This document shows, one piece after another, positions 1-11,761 of a stretch of DNA of 64,000 nt. The stretch comes from Polytrichum commune (Eukaryota; Streptophyta; Polytrichopsida; Polytrichales; Polytrichaceae). How positions within the stretch are numbered: the stretch's first letter is position 1; every line of letters starts with the position of its first letter. The notes under the pieces were generated by a model. That model was not told where the DNA came from, ran no database searches, and saw nothing but the letters and a program-made list of their open reading frames with translations. The position numbers and the translations under genes are program-made. The stretch lies in NCBI GenBank assembly GCA_950295325.1, contig OX485806.1:49283169-49347168 (forward strand), in the 5' to 3' direction.

Positions 1-74
1 CTTCCAACTGAGAGGGACTGTCAATCAAGGCATTAGTTTAGACACCCAAATGAGGTGCATATTAGCCTTAGCTC

Positions 75-176
75 TCACCCGGACTAGGACGCATAAAATG
101 GTGGGGGTTTAGGGCTGACACACTTCAATACTTGTCAGCCATGAACCCCCACCCTTATGCGTCCTAGTCCAGGTGA
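75..176. repeat. Long imperfect hairpin built from a dispersed repeat motif
   Basis: The arms at about 75-109 and 144-176 are near-perfect inverted copies, both containing GGACTAGGACGC. Inner arms at 113-120 and 133-140 (GGCTGACA / TGTCAGCC) extend the stem to a loop of about 12 nt. The arm motif recurs as single copies at 3111-3145 (+) and 52605-52645 (-). This is a family of repeats, probably the end of a nonautonomous element. No coding potential is seen. Confidence 0.7.
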
Positions 177-2313
177 AAGCCTTTGGCTCACATGCACTTG
201 GTTGAATTCCCTTGGCCCTTGAAATCAAGTTCCCAATGCTCGACCTATGTAGATATTGAACACACAAATTTTATTCAGATGGCACGAGGTCCAAGTATTG
301 AGCAATATTTTTTATTCTATTGACCATTATATCCCACAACTACCTACTCCAAGCCTCAACCCACAATCATGAACCACTAAACTAGCTTGATCTATTTTCT
401 AATGGCCCTTGAGTTAATCAAATCATACATTTGGCTCACACATGCCCTTAATAGTTCCAACTACTAATCTGATCAAAATCCACTTGATCTCCTAATTAGC
501 ATCTCAATTTCAAGCCACCTATGGCTAGTCCACTGTAAAATTGACATCTCCCTCTCGGTGCTCCAGTACACCCTCTGTCCGAGTTCGGCCTCCCTGTTTC
601 CAGCAACCTCAGCTGATTTCTGTCTCCAACAACCGTTTCCCCAGGATGGGTTCCAGCAGCCTTCACGTCGAAGGTAGGTGCCTCAAGTGGGCCAGGGTTT
701 CCTTTCTTCCTACTGAATCGCTTCGCAGCCTTACTTCTCTTTCTCCGAATACCGCGCTGAGATCCTCACCAATGTGAAGATAGAGTCCAAGGGTAGATCA
801 ACCCGAGCAGATATATCATGTTTTCTGCGGCCAACGTACCTTACAATTGCTACGATCCTTGGAACTCAGTGGACAGAGACAGTGAACAACGTTACGAGTG
901 AGCTATTGGCATATTGATCTCACATGTTTTGCCTCAAGGCATAGTTCAATTCGATGTTGCTCAGCACTCCCTTGAGTTTTTTTCGCTACCTTGAGACCAA
1001 CCAGGCCCCCATTTCGTCATCCGCACTGAATTAATCACCTCCTGACCCACATCCGCAATTACTGATTGCTCCCCCCAGCTCTCGTACCAACTGAGAGACA
1101 ATTCAACGCTCGATCCACACCTTCGACAGAAACTTAAATTGAACGCCAAAGCCACAGGTTGCCAAGAACTCGTCTCCTGACCTTAACTCGAATCTCACGT
1201 AATTCAACCACAGCTTGCCCTCTGAGGTGACTCCTGGCGGTGTACACTCCGAAGCCTCTTACCCACATCATTTGCTATCCATGAGGTCACGCATTACTCC
1301 TTCCCAAATGCCGCAGATGTCATTTTCATTTCTCAAGTTGCCTTGATGAGAATCCATAGTAGCCATTCCCTCCCCTGTTGCGACAACTGAGGTGAATTTG
1401 GTTGCTCGATTCGCCGCGGAATTTGGATGAGGCCGAGGGCGTGACCTCTTAGTGAACCCGAACTGCAATGTCGGCCAATTTGCAGAGTCAGGAAACTTAC
1501 CGATGAATCGATGGCATTTCCTTTGGTGGTTATGAGCCCAAAATGAGTGCTCATATTTGTTTTATGTTTAGAATTTAATTAGAATTGCAATTGGAGTGTT
1601 ATTGAAACAATCAAAAGTATAAAAAAAGTGAGGTTTGGTGTGGATTTATGTTTAGGCCTTAAGCCATTTTGTGTGGTGAATTAGAAGCTTAGTGACATTA
1701 GGGAGTGTTTTGATTAGAGGAGTAGTGCTTGATGAAGCAAGGGTAAATGCCTTTGATTTAATTGTTTGAATTAGAACGTGTTCTTGTTGGTTTAGGGGTT
1801 GAAGGGTTAGCAGAGAGGATGAGGTCGTAGTAAGGGGGAGAAGGTTAAGGGGTTGTGATTGGATGCCCTTTCTCTCCTCTTCCTCCCTTATCCTCTCTTC
1901 TCCTTAAGTTCCCTCTCTTTGTCTTTTCTCTCTCTTTTCTTCAAAGTTTTTCCTACTCACTCTCTCTCTCTTTGCTCTCTTCCCATCTTGCACGTGTGGG
2001 TGCACACGTGTGTGTGGGTACACGAGCATATTTGTATTGTAAGGGGAGTGTGGGTAAAGGGGAGAGGTTCACACAAGGCCTCCTTACCCTCTCCCTTCCC
2101 CCCTCTCTTGTTATTTTTTCTTCTCTCCCTCTATAACATCTTAATTTCCATTGAGAAGTTATAGTTTAGTTCTCTCTCCTCTCTTATTTAATTGCATTGA
2201 TAAGTGTTGATTAAGTTATGTTAGAGGGTAGGATTTAAATAGATTGGTGGATTAGAGGCTGGGCCTTAAGTAGATTAGTTAGTTAGCAAATGGGTTTAAT
2301 GTGCCGATGCTAA
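177..2313. other. No recognisable gene; pyrimidine-rich and low-complexity stretches
   Basis: Open frames here are short and overlap on several strands without recognisable domains. The stretch at about 1855-2160 is strongly CT-rich with simple CT runs. The composition resembles 52880-54800, which also lies between a GGACTAGGACGC motif and the conserved 3' module described at 3690 and 55011. Both may be copies of one noncoding repeat family. I see no gene. Confidence 0.5.
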
Positions 2314-2520
2314 GAAGCCTGGAGTGTGGCCGAAGCATGGACTGTGACCGAAGCCTAGATTGTGTGGCCGAAGCCTGGACTGTGGCCGAAGCCTGGATTG
2401 TGTGGCCGAAGCCTGGATTGTGTGGCCGAAGCCTGGACTGGGTGGCCGAAGCCTGGACTGTGGGGCCAAAGCCTGGACTGTGTGGCTGAAGCCTGGAGAC
2501 CGTGGCCGAAGCCTGGAGGA
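2314..2520 (+). repeat. Minisatellite of 11 units of mainly 18 or 20 bp
   Basis: Eleven successive units start with GAAGCCTGGA, with one or two substitutions in some, followed by 8 or 10 bp ending in GGCC. Unit length is mostly 18 or 20 bp, so it is not a multiple of three throughout. The open frames crossing it are therefore by-products of the repeat rather than a repeat protein. Confidence 0.9.
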
Positions 2521-3110
2521 CTGCCCCTTAACGAAATTAAGGGTTAGGCTTGGCATCAAGTTGACTGGTAGACATTGGGGGGTTGGGTTTGAATTAGAAT
2601 TGAAGGGATTAGTTTAGTGGGTGTATAAGAGAGGCCACAAGTTGTTAGTTGTTGGCCCTAGAGGAAAGATTGTTGGTTTAAATACTTGGGGGTGTGCCGG
2701 GTGGCGCCAACAAGGTTGTAACGGGGAATAATGTTTTTAAACACTTGAACGCTTAAAGTGGAGTAAATGGAAGTGCAAAAATTTATGTGGAACAAAAAGG
2801 TGATGGCTTGAGGAGTAAAGTGTTAGTTACCTCATCACTTCATGAACTCTACAACCAAAAGCCCCGCCGAGGTCGAGGGCAAGGAGGAAAAGACCTTGGC
2901 CAATCCCAAGGTTTCGAGAGGAATGTCCTTGAGGGCATGTGTAGCCAAAGCCGTGGGTTGGACCCTTGAAAAGGCCAATGCTCGATCTACTCAAGAGGAT
3001 AACATTAATAAATCATCATGATTCTAAGTAATGTGGGTGCCCATTGAGATGGAAGTCACGTTTCATGCTACCACGAGTTTTGATATAACACATGTGATTA
3101 TCAAAACCAT
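2521..3110. other. No gene seen
   Basis: Unique-looking AT/GT-rich sequence between the minisatellite and the dispersed motif at 3111. Short open frames have no recognisable domain. Confidence 0.4.
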
Positions 3111-3145
3111 CACCCGGACTAGGACGCTTAAGGGTGGTGGGTTTG
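3111..3145 (+). repeat. Single copy of the GGACTAGGACGC dispersed motif
   Basis: Matches the left arm of the hairpin at 75-176, including the following AGGGTGGTGGG-type block, but has no partner arm close by. It is one of four occurrences in the window, two of which form the hairpin. Confidence 0.7.
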
Positions 3146-3689
3146 GCCTCACAGTGGTGCCCTCCTCGGAACAGCTCCAAACACCGAAACTCTATTTGCA
3201 GCCCTTGCAACTGAGCCACATGTGCGGCTGCATTCCCATGTTTTTTCCATCCTATCATTCCTTACCACACTGGACTGGATCTGTATAACCGTCTCTGCAG
3301 CAAGCATAACCCAAAACCCCGAATTTTGGCAGGGGCTCCGCCCTCCTTCCGCAACTCCTCCAATTTGTGCTCAGTCCCGAGAGAGAGAGAGAGAACAACA
3401 GCCAGCCTCCTCAGCCTTCCAGGCCCCCCCTTCGTTGATCCAAGAAATCCGAGGTCTAATCCATTTGGGAAGCCCCCCCCCCCTCCTCTAAATAACAGAA
3501 TTATTGCCCTAAAACGAACAATTAACTTTAGCCTAAGCCACAATCCTAAAACAACTACTAACCTAAGGCATAACCCAAATAACTCTAAGCTTTACCTAAC
3601 GATTAATTAATCCCCAAATTGATTCTTCTAGCCTCAAGCCCAAAGTAACTCCCACATTAGTCATTAAACTCAATGTAAATCAAAAGCCT
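3146..3689. other. No gene seen; contains a C11 run and GA repeat
   Basis: Holds a short GA microsatellite near 3380-3395 and a run of 11 C at 3473-3483. Open frames are short and antisense to one another, with no domain. Probably part of the dispersed repeat that ends with the module at 3690-3765. Confidence 0.4.
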
Positions 3690-3765
3690 AAGGTTTTAAT
3701 GATTTTAGGATTAAGAACACATGTGGGCACAATATTGGGCTCACAATATTGTAGCCACTTTGAAG
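3690..3765 (+). repeat. Dispersed 3' module, copy 1
   Basis: This stretch begins with AAGGTTTTAATGATTTTAGG and ends in a GTGGGCACAATATTGGGCTC block. Related copies are at 55011-55080 (+) and 59143-59205 (-). The shared edge of an AAGGTTTTA block followed about 35 bp later by an ATTGGGCTC block suggests the terminus of one interspersed repeat family. Confidence 0.65.
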
Positions 3766-4311
3766 AGTTAATTGTTCACCTTAGCCTTTGGACATAATGG
3801 TGGTTGTCCATTTAAAATACAAATTCTTTCACATTTTTTGGCTTGCCAAATCTAGAGATGGTACTTGGCATATTTATCTTGGGCAATCTTTTTGTTAAAG
3901 GAAAAAACCTAGCACCTTATATCATGAGGACCTCGATCATTTTGTCTTGTCGGGGCCTTTTTTCCTTACCAAAACTTGAGTTCTTAATTCATGGGATCCA
4001 TGAACTCAAACATTTTAAGTTGGAATCTCAATCCAACATCATCACTTTCCAAACTCTTAGGTGCATTTGGTGGTCTAGCTCCCAAATTAGAGGTTTGTGG
4101 AAGTTCTTTCAATGGACTTCTCCATTTCCTTACAAAATCCACCATCATGATCACCATTGTCATTAGAATCAATGATGTATGTAAATTCAAGTACGACATG
4201 ATCCTTGTTCCAATTTGAGCATCACAACCTTTAAGAAATCTTGGGCTCATCATTATAACCCGCACATTTGATAGCCATCTTTCTTTCCAATTGTTAGCTC
4301 AAATATTAGAA
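3766..4311. other. AT-rich stretch downstream of a minus-strand primer-site-like sequence; no gene
   Basis: If the sequence at 4312-4327 is a real primer site, this would be the leader and start of an old minus-strand LTR element. The minus-strand frames (up to 93 codons) show no gag, protease or RT motif. Confidence 0.3.
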
Positions 4312-4327
4312 CCTTGCTTTGATACCA
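4312..4327 (-). other. Possible tRNA-Met-type primer-binding site of a decayed LTR element
   Basis: On the minus strand the sequence reads TGGTATCAAAGC, one mismatch from the common plant site TGGTATCAGAGC complementary to the 3' end of initiator tRNA-Met. No paired LTRs or pol domains could be recognised around it, so this is a weak call. Confidence 0.35.
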
Positions 4328-4814
4328 CGTGTTGCAACCCTTGCTAATGTCCCTTAATGATCTTAGTCATTTTTTGGTTCTAGCAAAGATTATGAATGCT
4401 AACCCTTTGCATTCCGCCATGCAAATCGTAAGCTCCACATACCACAAACCTCTTAGTTCATAATATAAAGACCGACCCTCTTACACTTGCATTTGGGACT
4501 CACGGCAAAATCATTAACCAATGGTAAGATGTGGACTTCCATCGATGGAAATCCAATCTTTAGTTGATCATTGTGGTGCTAAAGCAACACTATAACAACC
4601 CGAACCATACTATGCAACTATGCGCCCATGTTGGGCCAATGCCCGTGGAGCCCGTGTCCTTCGAACTCGGGTGGGTTTGGCTGCCACACGACCAATATAA
4701 GCTTCTTGGACTTTTGGTAGGGCCCTTACCCCACTGTCAAGAAACATTTCATCTCTCTACCAAGAGTTGGGGCCAAGTAGGTGGGTCCTCTATTTAAAAA
4801 TGGGCCAAGGTCCT
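4328..4814. other. No gene; possible LTR remnant
   Basis: This would be the 5' LTR position if 4312-4327 is a primer site. I found no second copy in the window to prove it. No coding region is recognised. Confidence 0.25.
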
Positions 4815-5138
4815 TGAAAGTTGTTTTGAAGCTCCAAAATCTTTCAAAAGCTTCAGATACCTCCAAAATGCCTCCAATTAGATCCGGCCTTCTCCAAACT
4901 CCTCTTGAGTTGATCTCCTTCTTCTAAAGCGATGTGGGCCTATAACCTATTGGAAATGAAAGAATTAGGTAGAGAAACCAATGTAGAAAGGTAGTACAAA
5001 ACAAACGTTGATTGCATAGAATGGCGAGAGTGATTAACTCTTCTCATTATGTTTTTATTTATATGACTAGGTTATAATCAATGTCGGCAACCCATATGGG
5101 ACAATGTCCCCAATGCAACCTTGCACTATCCGCCAATA
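4815..5138 (-). mobile_element. Relic copia 5' LTR (4948-5138) with primer site and start of leader
   Basis: Read on the minus strand, this aligns along its length with the LTR and first part of the leader of the intact copia element at 31470. The relic LTR (191 bp) keeps the unusual TATTGG...CCAATA ends, a TATAAATAAA box and the same block order. The adjacent primer site (4934-4947) has one change relative to the intact copy. The leader homology fades at about 4815 and no gag follows on this strand, so the copy is truncated. Confidence 0.85.
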
Positions 5139-6259
5139 CCAACAACACAAGATTTAAGAAAATTGAGTGTAAAAGAATTTATTTGAAAGGTTTGGAGGTA
5201 TATACACTTTGGAAGTATGTAACTTGAGTGTTTTGAGTGTTTAAGGATTTAAGTGAAAGCATTGAAGGTGTTTAAACTACAAAAGCATTTGATTTAAGAG
5301 GTTTAAATGTTGAAGAATTTATTTGAGAGGCTTGTTGTGTATACACTTTGAAAGCATATGACTTGATTAACTTGGATGGTTTAGGGGCTTATTTGCAAGG
5401 TCTGAATGCAAAAAATATTGTTTGAAACCATTCAAGGTGTTTGAAATTGAAAGGATTGTTTTCTAGTAGCTTGAATGTGGATTTTGTGTATACATTGAAT
5501 GTGATTTGTGATCAACAACATTTTCTTTGAATTTTTGGAAAGTGCAAAGGTTATTTTTGAAAGAAAATGCATTTTTTTGAATGAAACAAGATATTACTTT
5601 GAGGTGTGAATTATGTCACCTGAGATAATTGATATTTCAAGGACATATATGAGACCAAGGATTTTGATTTGTGGTGAAGAAAATATGATTTGATTGATGT
5701 GACAATCATAAAGTCCATTTGACACCATGAAAGGATATTTTTAGTTGAAATGGACATTATTTGAATGGGTTGGAATGGAAACAAAATTATTTGAAAGCAA
5801 ATATGTTCATTGGAGATTTTGATAATACTATTTATGTGCATTGAGTTGCAAAGAAAAAATTTAAAGAGAACATGATGTATTTGAATATAAAATTAGTGTT
5901 TGAGGTTTTTTTAGGGCATACAAACATATTTAGATGAAATGATATGACTTGGATCAATTGAGTGTTGGAACACTTACATACTTGAGTGTTTAATATGAGT
6001 AGAATATTGGAAAACATATTTGATATATGAGGTTAATCATTTGAGGTCAAGGAGAATATAATTGAGGATTTCAAATGCCATCTGAAATAGAAACTTATCA
6101 TTTGACCTAAAATGCATCTTATTTCCTTGTTTTAAGGTGTTGAGTCCTTTATTTAAGGTGTTGAGGTACAATATTTCATTTTATAAGAAGGGTGACTCAT
6201 TTAAATACATTAGGAAATTGATTTTCAACTATTGAGGATACAAATCCATTTTTTGAGTG
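5139..6259 (+). repeat. Degenerate tandem repeat region resembling a copia leader
   Basis: Blocks recur with a spacing near 140 bp, for example AAGAATTTATTTGA followed by GTATACACTTTG near 5172 and again near 5312. The composition (TTGAG, GGTGTTT) resembles the 120-bp leader array of the intact copia element, and a decayed copia gag follows immediately. It is probably the eroded leader array of that relic; this is inference. Confidence 0.5.
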
Positions 6260-6935
6260 GAAGATGGCATATCTTGAGAGCAAAGGAACTGGAGTCATGG
6301 ACAAATTCTACAAAGAGACATCTAGTCCTTGGAAGTTCAAATTGGAGATGGTATTGGTTTCCATGTACCTTTAGGAAATTATGGACATATCCTAGAAAGC
6401 ACCACCTCCCAATGCAAATCCTAAAGCACAACAAGAAAGCCATGTCCATTATCGACCTCAATTTTATAAACAACCAACTTGCATACATCAAGAGTTACAA
6501 AAAAAAACTCGTATGACGAAGATTTTGTCCAAAATTGCAACATTCACATTACAAAAAAATTGTCCAACATCATCTTTATTCACCACAAAATCTTCACGTG
6601 GAAGATGCAAAAGAGCGAGGACTTGTTGGACCACTTCAACAAGGTCAAAGTGTTTGTGAATCAACTCCTGTGTTTGGAGGTACCAATGTGGGAGGAAGAC
6701 ATTGTCATAAATTTCCTTGAGATTTTGTTGGCCTCGTATAAATACTAAATCACCACCTTGAAAGTGATGTTGATAAAGGAATTGACAATGGGGTCCATGA
6801 CAACGCATTTGATGCACGAGATGTGGAAGCGCAAAAATAATCATTGTTGGAACATTTGACAAGGAGTGGCGACCACCTAGAAAATAATGGAAAGACCATA
6901 TTTTGCCTCAACACAATGAAAATTGGACAAATGTG
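6260..6935 (+). pseudogene. Decayed copia gag fragment
   Basis: Translation in shifting frames matches the N-terminal gag of the intact copia polyprotein encoded at 32954. Recognisable are a block like YKFKLEMV near 6330, then from about 6550 the IHHKIFTWKM and LDHFNKVKVFVNQL blocks, and LCLEVPMWEEDIVINFL near 6670-6720. Frameshifts and stops break it, and the zinc knuckle and all of pol are missing. The polypurine tract and LTR start follow only about 135 bp later, so this is a deletion derivative that keeps only gag. It lies in the opposite orientation to the LTR relic at 4815-5138, so two insertions are present. Confidence 0.8.
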
Positions 6936-7067
6936 GCAATATTTGAAGTTTTTTTGAGTGGAGTGAAGCGATTAGGCATAACATGTATAAACTGATTAGC
7001 AATGTTTGATCCTCACTTTATGAGGTTAATAAACTAACAAATGGTTTAACAAATTTTTGAATACTCA

Positions 7068-7110
7068 TAAAGTGGGAGTATTGAGTGTGGAACATTAGAT
7101 TGCTTGTAGT
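7068..7110 (+). mobile_element. Polypurine tract and 3' LTR start of the gag-only copia relic
   Basis: The sequence AAAGTGGGAG (ending at 7078) followed by TATTG matches the polypurine tract/LTR junction of the intact copia element at 36996-37010. The following bases align loosely to the LTR start. The rest of the LTR is too decayed to delimit. Confidence 0.7.
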
Positions 7111-10100
7111 CAATAGAAGTGTGGTACTGGAAAAAATTGTAAGAGCTAGAGCATTATATTTGTAGTATTTTCTTCATTGGTCTAAGAATTTGAGTTAACC
7201 AAACATAAGGATTATGTAAAAAATGAAAATATTTTCATAGACCATTTGACATTATTAATCAAATAGCTAAGTAATGAATTAACCAAAATTATTGTTGGAC
7301 ATTGTCTTACCATGTAAGGAAAATTGCTTTTCCACCTATGTGATAATACCTTTATTTATTCTCCATTTCCTTATTAATTCTTGAAGAAGGATGTTTGATT
7401 AAATATCTTGAAACTTATTATTTTGTCTCAATCTTCAATCCTTTTTCATCATTTAGTTTATTTCTCATGTTAATAAAATAAAATATTAATGTAAAACCAC
7501 AAAAACATGAATTAAAATATATCTAGCATGTTCATATTAATTGTAAATAAATATCATCTATAATGGTTAAATTTTATTTATAATGTATATATATATATGT
7601 GCCAATCATTATTTATGAGAATACAATCATGTAATATAAACATATTGATATTGAAAAATGTTCAACATGGTTTATTTTATATTTTTGTTGTTATCCAATT
7701 TCCAATTCACAAGCAGTCAATTAATTTTTGTGATTTACATATTGTAGATTTAATGTTTGTTACCAAAACCATGATAGTGGAATAACTTGGATACTCAAGG
7801 AATCGTTTATGATTGAAACTATCTTAAGAAATTTGTATATTTTGATTTATAATACAGTCATATTAGGAATATATAAATAATTGCACTTAATTTATTGTTT
7901 GGACTTGCATATATCATTTCACCAATAACATTTACTATCCATTTCATATTTTTTTCCAACAGTTGAGTTATCATTTTTGATTCTCAATAATTATAATGAT
8001 ATTTTGACCATTCTTTTACCCTCGATTTTTTCCTCTTAAATTTTTTTACAAGACTCTCAAATAATTGCTCAAACTTATGGTATTTTTCTACTTATTTCCT
8101 TTGCAATTTATAAGTGAATTCTCTCACATTTATCTTCTTCCACTTGCATGATTACTTTCATCTCACGTAAGTTTCTATATTCAATTGTCAAACAAACTAT
8201 ATCATATAATATTTCAAATCATGCAACTATTCTCACCTCATATGAGTTTTATACATAGCACACTTCAAGTCTCTTAATCACAACCTCTTGACTTGATGGC
8301 ATGTATGCTAACAATTATTTTGCCTCTACCTTGAATAGCTATAAAAAAAAATTTGAACCTTGAAGAGCTTGCATTTAAAATGGTAAAGATACAATGGACC
8401 TAGTTTTTTTAGCATGTCTTCATGAATAAGTTATGCTAATAGTAATCATAATTCTAAATGTAGTGATAGATGGCACCTTACATTTGACTCTCTTTTAGTT
8501 TTTTTTTTTTAAATTATTGTTTTTTATTCACGAAGATGAAAGATAATATTTGGAATCCTCATACAAAAGCCTATTAACTCCATAATCTGTTAAATTCAAA
8601 ATATTATAAATTATGTATTGGAAGCTATCTATCACTATCTAGGTTTGAGGGATTTCCGAAAGCATACCAAGAAGTTGTTTCTTGGTTTTCATTCCTTTCA
8701 TCCTATGATTTCCTCACCTATGTGGTCGAAATGGTTTTCAATCAACATGGGCTTGCTGTAAGGAAAATTAACCTTCCAATGAACTTATTAATGGTTTATT
8801 TGTCTCAATCGGCTCATTCTATATAGTTGTAACTCATTAATCTTCAAATGGCCTACTAATTACAAAATCGGTTCCCTTACATTAAGAGGCTTACTAATTT
8901 GGTGTAGTTTCACTTTTTGTGGACGAAGCTCACTAGTATTATGTGGGTCATTAATTACTATCCAAGCATATCCTCAGGTGGTGCCCCCCTTGGCACCCAG
9001 TTCCTATCTCATATACCTAATCATTCCTTTACCATAAAGCTTTGGACTCCAATATCCTTGCGAACCTCTCGAAAAGTTGCCATTCGAGTATCTTTGTGAC
9101 TCTCCATTGTTGCTCTTTGGGCGCCCCCTTTGGCTGCCAATCCCTCTCCAATTTTGAGTTTTTTTCCTTCAAATTTGATGTTTTTCACATTCTTGTCGCT
9201 ATTGTTTTGGCTATTTGGTGGACCTCTCTTGGCTTTGCAATATCGTTTTCCTTTAATCTATGCGTTGATGAGGAAATTTCAGTCAACATGCAATTTCTCT
9301 ATTTAAAATGCACATTTGTGTGTCTATAGGAAATAAACTACAAATCACAATATTTCTACATGATTATTTGATACAATAGAATATAACAAAATTCAATGGC
9401 GTGTTTCACATATTTATATATTATTATTATTATGGTTATATAATTCCATGGTAATGGGGTTCATTTTAATAGGGTAATTGAGTATTGTTTTATATGCTAT
9501 TTTTTTGGATATGTGACCATATGTTTTGTAGTTAGTTTAAAACCCTAAATTATTTGTCATATTTTTGCTCATATTTTACAAGTTACCACTCATTGCTCAC
9601 CACTCACCGTTCACATGCTAACTTACCTCAATTTCACATTGCCAATCTTCCAAATGATGTTTTCGTATCAAATTTGCCCCATTTTATTCCGATGTAGAAC
9701 AAACACGGCATGCGCAATGTAAAGGCCACATTTGAGTTTGGTGATGAAGGTTTGCATTATAATGATGTTATGTTTGTTGTTTCTTTTTAATAGTACCAAA
9801 GTAAATAAATGATGTGCATACTTATGTGGAAAGTTCCAAATTCATGATACTCAAGCAATATTGGGAAGGAAACGAGTTAGGGCATGTCCTCTGAATCCAA
9901 AAAAAATGTTGTTGATGTTTATAACTATCCCATTTTTTAAAATCATGGACCTGACAAAGTATATTGCATAAATACATTTTCATATTTGCGTTACCCTTTA
10001 TTCATTTATATTTGTACTCATGTTTCCAACTTGTGACAAGATTGATTCTATGGCAAGTGCCCAAAAATATTACAACAATTTTGATGTGAATTGAATGATT

Positions 10101-11761
10101 AACAAAGCCCAAAATTGTGGTATTTGACATCAATGAATGTAAAAAAATATTGATTCCTGATACATGGTTCTCCATCTAAAGATTTTTTATACTTCTTATT
10201 ATTAATTTTTTTAATATTTGTGTGTCGTGCTCTTGAAATTCATGTTGAGAATTTGGAGTTTGATTCAACCATCTTTAAGGCAGAGTTAACATCAATTGAG
10301 GATTCAAAAATATTATTTTGCAAAAAAAAAGAGGATTCTCTAATGTTCAAGAAATGACCATAAACAAGTGGTGCAAGTTGTTTGGAAGCAATTTAATTGC
10401 AAACTTAAGTTTGTAATCTTCATCATACATTTGTTTGCAATGTTGTTTATCACAAGTAATAATTTAAATCAAGAATAAAAAAATTCTTCCATATACATGC
10501 CAAGATGATGCGCAATGCACAAAAATAATACTATGCACGTGACCATGGATGCAAGCATAGTGCAGTGCACCAAAATATGTTTTGGCATATGAAAACCATC
10601 ATGTTTACGGTCAAATACTTTGAATTAATATAAAAAATTTAAAAGAAAAATGGATTATTTGTGGTGCCATCTATTGTTGTATTAAATATTCAGATATACA
10701 ATATCAAATGAGGTGAAGTTTAGATTTTATTCTCAAGAGTAATTCTCCAAACAAAATGTTAAATGTGGTATTGGATGCAAATGTCAAAACATAAAATAAT
10801 TTGAACTTAGATTCTTTTACTGTACCTTCAATTTATCATAAAATTTAAAAAAACATCAATTTCATGTGATAATATTATGTTTTGAGCTAATTTTTGACAA
10901 TTGCTAGTTCACTACCACCAATTTGCCCTCCATTTGCATTTTTAAAATTAAATCATGTATGTTTTTTAAACAATTGTCAACAAAATTTGCATTCCTTTGT
11001 AAATCAATATTTTATTTAAATTTTATAGAAAAATCGAAAAATTCGAAATTAACATATGGTTTTCAATCACTTGAATTTAAACCTTTGCAAAGATTAAACT
11101 ATGTATGCAACCTCATACTAGTCCACAACATAAAAAATACTTTCCAAGACTAAGTGATCTAGGCTAGCATACACAATCCTATTATCCCACCATGATATTT
11201 TGTCCTCGCATTGATGAAAAAAAACATTGACATTGATTAAAACATGTACAGTATGTGCCCTTACACATGTACATGCACATGTATAATGCAATGAAAAATA
11301 AAATATTTATCGAAAATATCCACTTGGAGTACCACTCCAACACTTTCTTTGGTATTTATATTTTCATCGTAATTTTTTTTCACTATTACCAATCACCTTA
11401 AAAATATCACCCAAATTCCACCCAACCAAATCCCAAAATATCGTTTCTTAACCCTTAATTTAAAAACTTAACCAATCCTACACTGTGATCCACCATTGTG
11501 TGCCAATGGGTGCACACCTTCATCATGGTTATTTGAAAACATGATCAAAATTCTATGTAATTATGTGCTCCATGCATTTGTATATGAATTTTTGCATCAT
11601 AATGTTATTATTAGCTAACCAAACTTCCAATTAGGTGGGTAATTAGAAAATCAAAGGCTCTTATTTTCACAGTATCATACAAACAGAACCGAGTCTTATG
11701 CAATATGTCAATGCAAAAGGCACATTGTAATGATTATTACACAAATGGAGTGTTATCATCA
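7111..11761. other. AT-rich intergenic DNA, no gene recognised
   Basis: About 4.6 kb of AT-rich sequence with poly-A/T tracts and a short TA repeat near 7588. All open frames are under 100 codons, without domains. I see no RNA gene or structured repeat. Confidence 0.5.

Noticed and set aside
2296-2617. Frames of 60-87 codons encoding tandem peptides in the minisatellite
   Set aside because: Unit length alternates between 18 and 20 bp, so the peptide period is not conserved. Frames exist on both strands.
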